A stretch of 64,000 nt of DNA. Source: Lingula anatina. Its lineage: Eukaryota > Brachiopoda > Lingulata > Lingulida > Lingulidae. The notes beneath the pieces were generated by a model that had not been told where the DNA came from, did no database searches, and saw nothing but the letters and a program-made list of their open reading frames with translations. Below are positions 28,167-40,435 of the stretch, piece by piece (position 1 is the first letter of the stretch; the number at the start of each line of letters is the position of its first letter). Made by a program: the position numbers and the translations under genes. The DNA is taken from positions 958,245 to 1,022,244 of the forward strand of contig NW_019773513.1 in assembly GCF_001039355.2 (NCBI RefSeq). Direction: 5' to 3'.

Positions 28167-31100
28167 CACGCCTGCCTTCTGATGGTTGACATATACATAC
28201 TATAATACACATGTATATCTATGAAAGTCAAAGTAGAAAGTGAAGTTATAGCATCTTTTTTTTTTGCTTTTGGATGAATGAAAAGTAGAAATAAGTCATA
28301 TTTTCAAAAAGTCTACTATTCTTTCCACTAGTACTTTCACTATGTTTGGCTAAATATTGAAGCCTACACCTTCATTAACATATGCACAGTAAGATTTTAA
28401 TCTTGTTTTATACCAATATATGTAACTTCCAGGCATGTACATGTACATTGTATGTATAGCTACAGTTTCAAGATAGGGTTCTAGTATTAATACATGCACA
28501 TTATACCTTATACCACTGTCTGTTAATGTCATAAAAATACTTACTAAGGGTCCAGTTGAAGTCTGCTGTATAATTCTGATTGAAACCACACATTTCATTT
28601 TTTGTGATATTACAGGCAAAGACATGATGATACTGAAGCCAACGCAGAAATTGAGGGCTCATCGTTGTACTGGTGTCTAAAAGTAAAAGATAAGTTTCAT
28701 ACAAAAATGTATAATAAATAGATAAACAAAATAATTTAATGATTCACTAACTAATCTCAAGAACATAGCAATTAAGAAGAACAACCCCCAGCAGGCTGGT
28801 GATACCTATAGCCTCTCTAGTGCTACAGTATTACCAGCCCCTCCTCCCATTTGTTGATCTTAGTTCTACCCTGCTGTAACAATTTTCTCTACCTAAAATA
28901 CATTTAATTTGGGATGGAGGTTCAGCTTAAACATAAGTTAATTATATACTTACAGGTTCTTGTGGTGTTAGCAGCATTGCCATAGCTGGTGTTGTTGCCA
29001 TAGTTAGTATTTCCATCATCCGTGTAATTCCCATAAAAGGTGCTGTTGCCATAGTTAGTATTTCCATCATCCGTGTAATTCCCATAAAAGGTGTTGTTGC
29101 CATAGTTAGTATTTCCATCATCCGTGTAATTCCCATAAAAGGTGCTGTTGCCAAAATTAGTATCATTTCCAAACAAAGTGTAATTTCCAAAGTTAGTGTC
29201 ATTACCATAGTACGTGTAATTCCCAAAGTTAGTATCATTACCATTGTAAGTGTAATTCCCAAAGTCAGTATCATTACCATAGTAAGTGTAATTTCCAAAG
29301 TTAGTATCATTACCATTGTAAGTATAGTTTCCGAAGTAAGTTTCATTACCATAGTAAGTGTTATTGCCATAGTGAGTGTTATTTTCATAGTCAGGGTAAT
29401 TTCCATCATCAGAGATCCAATGTCCTGCCTCACAAGTGTTGATGGAGACTCCAGGATAACACCAGACCATGGGCCAGTTCTGCTGATTTCCACCTATTAC
29501 ATTGACATGAAATGAATGCAATAGATCATGGCAACACAGGGAAGCTTGGATATTTATTATCTATGTTATAACATTATGTAATTGTAATAACTCAACATCA
29601 TCTAATACTATATAATAATAACTTTACACTATTCTTTTACCAGAGGGACCTTTCAATCAAAGGGGCCATTAAGGCCAAGTTTCAAACACCATATTGGTAT
29701 TTGTCTTTAACTTACACTTTTTCTTTGGTTAATGAGAAGATGTAAAAGTATAAATTTGCCAGCAGTTAGATACAGTACAGCACTTACTTATCTTCTTAGA
29801 TATGTGCTTATAATATCTATATATATAATAATAATATGTCTTGTGTTATTGTACTTGTAGTCTAGTGTCATTTGGTTGTACTATGGTATAATACTTGTCA
29901 AACTGTACATGCTGGGGCATAAGTTAAATATTCATATCTATCCACTGGGCATGCAAAAATTATTAGTAAGATCATTTCGCATGTTCAGATTTCTATTTTT
30001 TCTAGGAATACTCACCACGATTGCAATCACCATCGTATCCTCCCACTTGCCTTATCACCATCCCTCCACTCCCCCCACAGTAGCCTTCTATATAAAATGT
30101 ATAATTTCCTGGAGGCACAGGGTACGATTCCCGGCCATAGTAATACCCTTCGCTACCAGACACATTGGATATCACCTCATCAAAGCTGTTATTGGCTGTT
30201 GTCCCTTGTGCAGAGAACAGGAAGTATGAGCCAGCTGAGGTGCCTATCATTTCCATTTCAACAAAGGCACATGTGGTGTGTTGGAACTGTATTTCTCTAA
30301 AAAGTCTGCTGCTGCCGGACTCTTGTGAACAGTTCAGCTGTAATCTGTTCTCTGAATGCAACAGAAAATTCCAATTTTGAATAATTTATATTAACTTCTG
30401 TTGCAAACTAATCTCATTAGAAAAAAATTTTGCAAAATTATTTTTAATTATTTGTCAATAAGTGATGAAAAAATCTTAACTAATAATGGTAACATTTCTT
30501 GAACCAGTCAATTTTACTGCCATTTAAAAGGCAATTCACTGATCTAAATGTTTTATTGTTATTACAGTGGAAAAACATTCCAAACACTAAATGTGCAATC
30601 ACCCTCTACAATCATAAAGTAAAAAAAAAAAGAATTATCAGCAGAATCCGTGTATTCAAAGGTTGTATGATGATCATCATCCATAAATTCTAAAACTGTT
30701 AAATAATGTCTTGAAATCTAATGGTAATAAAGGTCCCCCCCCCCCCCACTAAGGGGGCCAACAACAGTAGTGTTTTTGGTCAGCTTTCCCAATCTTAATT
30801 ATTAAACACCTCAGCAGTTTTAACTGACCATTAACATTCAGAGTCCAGTTTCCATTATCAGCATTATCCTGAACTATGTCACACATCCTGTCATATGGTC
30901 CAAAATGGCACAGGTAACCACCATCACCAGTATAACCCCTATATCCACTGTCACCACTATATCCACTATCTCCAGTGGCACCATCTGTTAATTATAGAAG
31001 GCTTTGGTTCAAAACTATTAATTGTACAAGTCATATCATTTTGTGTACTAATCAAATGTTAACATTCATTTTGAAGTTAACTGAATGACCATTAACTGCA

Positions 31101-34100
31101 TTTTAAAGTTAACTGATAGAAGCATTTCAGAATCGGCACATACAAAAGTACAAACAGGCTTAGTAGAAAAAATTGATTTAGTTCCCATTTTCAAAATATG
31201 TTATTCATACCGACAAGTCTAGAATGCATTTTTTGATACATACCATGACAGTACCCATCATAGCCACCAGATTGGTGGATTGCCATGTGACCACTCTGTC
31301 CACAATGTCCAATGATCTCAAATGTATAATTTCCAGGAGGCACAGTATCGCTCAGCCACTCATAACGATAACCTCCACCACCAGACACATTGGCTATCAC
31401 CTCATGAATACTTTCATTCCCTGCTGTCCCACTAACTAGGAACAGGAAGTATGTATCAGGGGAAGCAAGCATCATGTCCATACCAATGTTGGCACAGGTG
31501 GTGAGGTTAAACTGCATTGTTCTTATAAGTCTGCTGTCGCCTGGTTGAGATGAGCAGTTCAGTTGAAGCTGACGAGCTGAAATTTGAATGAAAGTTATTA
31601 TTTAATCAAAATTCTTAGGAATAAGTCTCAACACTGTCATAATGAAAATTTAGGTATTTAATTATCCTTTGATTATATCCTTTGATTCAGAAGACAGTTT
31701 GTCCTCATTTGCAATACTCTTCTTACCAAAGCATATTATAATTATTGCATTTTCATTATGAATATTTAAGATTTTCCTGCAAGGACTTTCATTATTTTAA
31801 TTATGTTTTTGTGATATAAAGGCAATTATGAAAATTCAAAAATAATCTTTGAAGAATAAAAGTTGTTGAAATCTTTCAATGAATTCCACATCTGCTAGTT
31901 TTATATTTCAGACTAACATCTGTGCTTATTATAAACACCTTCAATATTATGTTGTATTTTAAAAAACAAAACCTGACTGTTAATTCTCCTGTTCATTAAA
32001 GACCCTGCATGAATTTTCCTTAATCAACTTTTCTAGTGAAATTTTAAAATAAGATAGAGCAAGAAAAACTGCAAGTACTGCTACACTCAACTGCAATAGA
32101 AATTTGAAAATTAATGGTTATTTAAATTAAAATATGTGAACATCTTTTGACTGACTGCACATTTAGTCTTATATAATAAGACACCAGTCTGCTAATCTTA
32201 CTGACCACTTGACAGGCAAGACACTAGCAGGTTAATCAAATTCTCACCTGTAGTATTAAGTGTCCAGTTTCCGTCATCATTTATATCTTGTGTTATGTTA
32301 CACATTCCCTCCTCTGGTCCAAAGCTGCAATAGCTAGGTTGCTGCTGATTATAATCTAAAGAAATGAACAAAGACAACCAAACTTTAAATCATTCTTAGG
32401 ATACAAACACCTTATAAACGGCCTAAAGACAACCTTAACTCCCTTCTACTGAACATCACCACCTAAAGATGTACTTTCACATTTTGATATCATACTGAGA
32501 ATCCTATAATGACAAAAATATGGCATTTAATTTGTTCAAAAGATAATAGTTGGAATTTTTTGTTTCTTAAAATATTCAATTACTTACCATAACATTGTCC
32601 ATCATAGCCACCAGATTGGTGGATTGCCATGTGACCACTCTGTCCACAATGTCCAATGATCTCAAATGTATAATTTCCAGGAGGCACAGTATCGCTCAGC
32701 CACTCATAACGATAATCTCCACCACCAGACACATTGGCTATCACCTCATGAATACTTTCATTCCCTGCTGTCCCAATAACCAGGAACAGAAAGTATGTAT
32801 CAGGGGAAGCAAGACTTATATCCATACCAATGTTGACACAGGTGGTGAGGTAAAACTGCATTGTTCTTATAAGTCTGCTTTCGCCTTGTTGAGATGAGCA
32901 GTTCAGTTGAAGCTGACGAGCTGAAATTTGAATTAATATGGATATTGTTTTATTAAAATGCTAAAAGGTTACAGCTACTTAATTATAACTTCTACCTTAA
33001 ATATATTCTTCATTAAAGACACTATTTCGTTTTCTTAATAAACTTTTCTAGTAGAATCTAGAAATAAAATTGAGTAGGCAAGTACTGGGACATTCATTTC
33101 TAACAATACATTTGAAAAGTATGGTAAACAAGTGAAGCATCTTTAGACAAATTGCACATTTAGTCTGAGACTTACAATTAATTATATATAAGACATTGAT
33201 TATTCTACTGGCCATCTGACAGACAAGATACTAGCACATTAATCAATTTCTCACCTGTAGTATTAAGTGTCCAGTTACCATCATCATTTATATCTTGTGT
33301 TATGTTACACATTCCCTCCTCTGGTCCAAAGCTGCAATAGCTAGGTTGCTGCTGATTATAATCTGAGGAGATGAACAAAACAAGATAACAGTCAAAGTTT
33401 TAATCATTCAGAGGATGTTGCCATTTAAAGGGGTAAGATACCTTAGAATATTTTCCTAATGTGCTTACATAATGCAGAAATAAAATTGCCGTTACATCAA
33501 AAATCTTTTGTGGTGAATTTACAGAACTGAGCTGATGCTGTAACAGCAGTGTTTCAGGGGAAATGTATTATCACCTTGAAGCAGATATCCTTCATGTGAA
33601 CAACTATCAATGAAATTTAATGCCTTTTTAATTGCAGCTACGAGTAGTACAATCTGGTACCAGGGAATTTTCTTGAAAGACTTGCTTTAATTAAATCCAT
33701 TTTGACAAATATGGTTCTTTATAATGTATTCAACCCTGTTAGGCCCCTATTTCACACAGACCACAAATCCCACAAATCGCCAGGAATTGACAATTTTCAG
33801 GATTCGTGAGGATTCGTGAGATTTTGCAAATTTTCTGGCCTTATTAGACACGCTCTATGATTCAGTTATGATACAGGTGCGATAGTGTTACGAATTTTCG
33901 TGGGATTCGGCTGGAATCGCACAAAGATTGTCAAAAATTCACTACGATTTTTTGGAATCGGGAGCTCATGGCCAAAATTTTGAACAGCTCAAAACTTTTG
34001 CCACAAATTCTCGATTGATTAAGAATTGAAAGAACTGACTACAATTATATACGAATCTGTTAAGAACTTCACGAACTGATTACGATTCAACCACGAATCC

Positions 34101-37100
34101 TGAAATTTGTCAATTCCTGGCGATTCGTGGGATTCGTGGTCTGTGTGAAATAGGGGCATTATCAGTTCGTGATTGAACAAGAATTGCAAGAACTGACTAC
34201 GAACATATATGAATCTGTTAAGAACTTCACACACTGATTACGATTCAACCACGAATCCTGAAATTTGTCAATTCCTGGTGATTCGTGGGATTCGTGGTCT
34301 GTGTGAAATACTGTAGGGGCATTAAGTGAAACCTTTGAACAGGTTCACTTTTAAAAACCCACTGACTTTTTTTGTTTTTTTCACAGTCAAGTACCCATTT
34401 CACACAGAGAATCCAGTGAGTAATGGACAGGCATAGCAGTTAATGTTTAAAAATTCATCAAGTAACCTTTTGCTGTTGTTGCTACACTACACAACACTCG
34501 CACATTAATGTGGCACACTGCGTCAGCAGCTACTGCAGTAGCGCTGGCGATCTGGCAATACACCAAAGTTGAAGTAAACAGGTTGGCTAAAATTGCTATG
34601 CCCAACACTTGTTGACTACCTTTGTGATAACTGTTGGCCTAATTAGGACACTACCTTAAAATATACTAGTACCTACCATAGCACTCTCCATCATAGCCTC
34701 CCCCATAATGGACCACCATCTCACCAGCCTGTCCACAATGTCCAACTATCTCAAATATGTAGTTTCCAGGAGGCACAGTATTTGACAGCACCTCATAATG
34801 ATACTCTCTGCCACCAGACACATTTCCTATCACCTCATCCAAACTTCCATTCCCTGTTGTCCCACTGACAAGGAACAGGAAGTATGTATCCGGGGAAGTG
34901 TACCTCATGTCCATGCCAACACTAGCACAGGTGGTGTAGTTAAGCTGAACTGTTCTTGTAAGTCTGCTGTCGCCTGGTTGCAGTGAACAATTGAGTTGTA
35001 GGTGACGAGCTGAAAAACAATAAGAACAGATTTAAATGAATTCTGTATGTCATCAGTGAACATCTTAACTTGAAACAGGTCACAAATACTTCATAAATAT
35101 GTAATAAATACTTAAATTTATTATAAACAAAAGGGCATTTTTAGCTTTGGCAATTAAGCAACGACACATGCAAATCATACAACCCCCAGTCTGAACATGC
35201 CATCCAATAAATTATGAAAAGGCGCAAAACCTGTCAAATAAAGATAAAATGGACAGCCCAAATTTCAGGCCTAACCAACTACCAGACTCGGCACCTAAGG
35301 ATCCTGAATTAACCGGTATATCGGACCACACTACCCGTTTTCAAGGTGTGTGTCAGATCGCATTTCGGAGTATCAGCCAGAACACCGACAGGATGAGCCC
35401 TGGCATGCTCGGCTGTCACCTTGATTGGATAGTAAACGATTGTCGTAAAATCGCTATATGATTTTAAAACCAGGTGCATAAATTTGAAAGCCACCTAGAT
35501 GCACCTTAGACTGCCACATTAATCTAATACAATGCAAAAAAGCCCTATCAAAAGTGGTTAAAACATTCAAACCGAATGCCGTAAAGTCCCCATATATCCC
35601 CATAGAGACAATAAAATGGAGTACTCTAAAGTAAGAGTACAGTTTAAGGTTGTTCAGCCGAGCGTGGATGAACCCGCAGTCGTGCCACAAATTTTTTTCT
35701 GGGGTATGATACTCCGAAATGCGATCTGACACACACCTTGAAAACGGGTAGCGTGGTCCGATATACCGGTTAATTCAGGATCCTTAGGTGCCGAGTCTGG
35801 TAGTTGGGTAGGCCTGAATTTTAACACCTTTCAATCTTTGTTTTTATAAAGAATTTTGTATTGATCCATAGTCTAAGACAAAAACCTAAGCCCAGTTACT
35901 GAGTAGAGCAACATTGGTGAAAAAGTAGATTTTTATAAACTAAACATGTTTCAACCCTACATGAAAGCCCCCCCAGCAGGTCCAACAATTAACTCACTGA
36001 TGTGAGGTAAGAAAGTGAAGATGTCACAGTCACTGGTAAAAAAGCTGACCCCCAGTCTGCCCAACTGTGTTCCCACGCCCAATTCACCCCGATGTAGAAA
36101 TGTTACAATGTTGAAGAGAAACCTCTGACTTCGTACCCTCCTCCCCAGGGGGATAAATGACTTAGAATTAATTCAGACTACAAGTGGAAAAAGATAAGTT
36201 ATATTAGACAAGGCATTAAAACAGAATTAAAACTGCTACAAACGACAAAAGAAAGTTAAGAAAGTTATCTCAGACTTGGCGTTTATCAACATCAATGTCT
36301 CCCATGTCGACACTGACCATTAGTGTTCAAAGTCCAGTTGCCATCATCATCAAGAGCCTGAACTATGTCACACATCCCATCCTCTGGTCCAAAGTTGCAT
36401 AAGCCAGGTGCATATCCTGTATCAAATTATACAAATAAGTATTAAGCATGACAATGTAAATATATAGGAATATGTGAACCAATATAAGTCAAAATCAGTC
36501 ACAATTAACTGAATGATTATTCATTGGTTTGCTTACTAGTGTCAACAAATCTTAAAAACCTGACACATCTTGGAATATTGCTTTTTATATTTAAGATTAG
36601 ATCATGTACACTTGTAGGGCTTCCTTCAAAATTTCCAGTCAAAATAAAAACTACAAAGGTTCTCTATTAAAAAGTTGCACAAGACATTTATTTCATTTTC
36701 GGTAGGTATAGTAAGAATAGTGCATGAAGCATTTATCAGCTTGTATTATAGTATTATCAGATTGATTTTGAAAGAATATGTCAGATTAATTCAAGTTTCT
36801 CCCTAATTTTCTTTATATAAAAAAAATTCACAGGAAATACATTACCAGAATGTCCAGAGCCAGAGGATCCTGAAATGGCATTGAACATATCATTTTAATT
36901 GAGTTTTGATTCAATTTTTTTTAAATTTTAACTTTTTACTGTTAAAATCCCTTTTCATTTTCCTTTCCTATAGTGCAAACCAAGAACTTTGAATTAGAAG
37001 CAATTTTTACCAGAATATCCATAGTATGCAAAATATCCTCAATATTCAACACAAGAAAAAACTTAAATTAACACAATAAATATGATAATAACAGAATTTA

Positions 37101-40100
37101 TACAATGAATATACATATTTTTCATTTTTTGATTTTCTAATTCTTATTAATATAAAATTAATTTTGCTTTTACATCATATTAACCCATTCTTTTTTCTTT
37201 TTTCTTAAATCTAAATAGAATTTGAATTATAATAAACATTACCAGAATATCCATAGTATCCAGAGCCAGATCCTGAAATAGCATTAAAAACACATATACA
37301 TTACGGAGAATATTGATTTCAATGTTTTCCTTTTCTTTACATTTTTTTAATCATTGACAATCTTCCTTTAATGCTGTGTAAATGATCAAACAAATTTTTG
37401 AAAGAATATATTATAATATTTATTACCAGAGTATGAGAAGAAAAACATATTTTTTTTTATTTCGCGATATTTTACTCTGTTTTACTTCATGGTATTTCTG
37501 ACTTTTTCTACACATTATTTTTTAATTTAAATTTAAATAACATTTAATTAAAAAAATTACCGGAATATCCATAGTATCCAGAGCCAGAAAATCCTGAAAT
37601 GGCATAAAAATCATTAAAATACTAGCACTTCTGCCTTTAAAGTGAGTTTTGGTGTGTAATATTTTCTTCTCTTAAATCATTATTCATTTTCCTTGTGCAG
37701 ACAAACAAACAAATAAATATATAAATACATCTTTCTTGAAGAAAATACTACTCAATACCAGAATATTGACAGTATTTTCTTTTACTTTCTGGCATCATCT
37801 TTATTTACATCTTATTCACCTCTTTTTTTATTTACAAAAAAATGCTTTGCCATTACAAAAACTGTATCAAATATTCAGAGCAATCATAGCCAGAATTAAC
37901 ATGGAATACATATCATGATACATTGTAATATATATATATATGATTTTGACTCCCAAGTTTTATCACCTTCACTTTTTGTTCTTTCTTACTTCTAGCTAAC
38001 AAATGAAACAAGCATTGGAAAATTTTATTACCACTATATCCAGAGTAACCAGAACCAGAATAACCTGCAACAATATAAAGCACAAATTTTAATACAAGCA
38101 TATATTATAAACATGATTCCCGATTTCTACTTCATCCTATTCTTCATTTCAATTTTCCATTTTTAATCCTATATTATCATTTAAACTTTTGCCTTAATTG
38201 GCCATCAGGTTATAGTTCCTTCTAAGAAGATTGGTTCGAATTCGCACCCTCTTTTAGGGGTTGAAGCACAATTAAATCTGTGCTGGGAAAACTGCAGCTT
38301 CAATCTGGCCTAAAGCAGACATAACCTTAACACAGCTAATTCTGAATTTATGCTAATAAAAGTTACCTGAACAGTCTGCTTCCTGAGCCCAGTGCTGATG
38401 TCTCTCCATGACAACGTTCAAGTATGCAGACACATCTGAAAGTAGTCAAATGGCCGGTGCAAACTTAAAATTCCTGGAACTGGAGATGGTTTTAACCATC
38501 CACACAGCCCACCCAACTACTCACCAACCAACAGCTTCTACAAATACCCAAAACTTCACTATTCATCACCAAAGTGACTTGCAAACCCCAAAGGAGTTTG
38601 GAACAACTGCTTTAACTTTCGTTCAAGATTTCTTTAAAATGACTTACTTTTATTTTAACTCCGAGTTAAAATAATATCCTATGGCACCAGAAAAAAATTG
38701 TAGTTTCAAACAAGCACTAGTGCTGGTAAACTTCCTTTACACAAATGCAGCAATATTACAAACCATGACACATGAACAAGCAAGACCCAAATGCTATGGT
38801 ATGGTACAGCAAAAAAGACATAACCTGAACTTCAGTTTCTCTAAACACATGTCATTTGTCATCCAGTAAGTTGGGTTTTAAGAAAGGCAAGCATAAATTG
38901 ATGCTATCAGAAAGAAAAGTGTATATTTTTTGGTGAGTGATGAGTCAAATTAACCTTAATACTCCAAAGAGCAATTTCAAAATACCACACTATGGATACT
39001 AGGTATAAGCACTTCTAAGTATCAAAACAGATTCTATACCCAATGTGTTTCTCATAAAGATATACATGTACATACTCGTATCACAATAGCTTCCATTGGC
39101 AAGTCCGATCCCAAAGATGTCAAAAATAGAATTCTGGCTGGCACAAGTGTAGGTGAAATTCACAGAGCTATATCGGCCAGGAAACAAGGAGATTGAGGCC
39201 ACATGATGCTGAGAGTCATTCACTGTTGGTGCAAGACCACCATACTACAATATGCCATTGAAAAATATTTTTTTTTCACTTATTAAAAAAAATATTTAAA
39301 ACAATGAAATTATACAAAAGTTATAAGAGTGTAATCCTGAAATCAAACAATAACACAAGAAACTAGAGGATCAGAGAGGCGATACCGCCTCTGGATATTG
39401 TACCACCAGCTGGAGTAAGCGCATTCTCATGGAAACCCCACCCCCAAAAAATGAACACCACCACCAGTCTTGTGCTCGACAAGCTCTATAAAATGCAATA
39501 AACAAGAGTTCTCAAAATATGCAAAAAAAAAAAAAAAAGAATATATATATATATATATATATCTCGAACAAACATAACTGTTCACATCAAGCAGATGTTC
39601 AAATTGAGCTGTATTTTCCTAACACTGATGACTCCTGTGATTTTCTAGACAATAGGCCTATTGGTTTTCCTTGAAATGCGTTATCAGTATTGCATATTTG
39701 CTGACAAAAGAGAAAACCTTGGGACAACAGTAGGCAGATCTCTGCTAGTTTTGAAGATATGAGGGGCAAGAAAATATGCAGAGTTCAGTTTGTGGTGAAA
39801 AAGTAGGTCAAAGGTCAATTTCAAGGTCACAGTATATGACTTCCTATAGAAGTTCAATAGTAGCTATGGGCATTTCTTTGCCAATTTTGGAGATATGAAG
39901 GCCAGGAAACATGCAAAGTGCAGTTCATCATAAATAGTAGGTCAAAGGTCACAGTAAGATTGCNGAATCTCCACATATGACTTTCGGTCAGACTTCTGTA
40001 GTAATTTTTCCCATAATTCCTTTGGTTTGGGAGATATTTAGCATTGAATTTTCAAAAATTTTGACATGGGTGCATTTCAACAAGCGTCACGCCCAGGCCA

Positions 40101-40398
40101 GTGCAGCGACGGAGACAAAAAAACCAGGGTGTTCAAGTTGAGATTATATGTGACCTAAATCCAAGAGATGGGGACACAGGTCCTTGCGGTCTAGTAGGAG
40201 AAGCGGTAACGGTGACTTGTTTCCGGCGCCCGACTGCGGAGCCGGCGGAGCTGCAGGAGCCGGCGGAGCCGCAGGAGCCGGCGGAGCTGTACGAGACGGG
40301 TCGGGACTAAAACCATGAGTACCGCCAGCGTACACGCTGGTGGTACTAATAATGAACTAGATGATAAAAAATAATGTGACAATTAACAGCATGGAGTA

Positions 40399-40435
<37 letters not shown>

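Noticed and set aside
28942-29493. Second minus-strand frame with Met/Thr/Leu repeats
   Set aside because: Shadow of the N-glycosylation ladder; it lacks matching phases with neighbouring exons.
37426-37757. Two further microexons (near 37426 and 37757)
   Set aside because: They keep the donor-side text but lack an AG acceptor at the needed place; treated as relics.
40101-40335. Pro/Ala-rich or Glu/Pro-rich frames at a GC-rich tandem repeat
   Set aside because: Arise from a short ggagccggcggag repeat in intron sequence; no splice sites or domain support.
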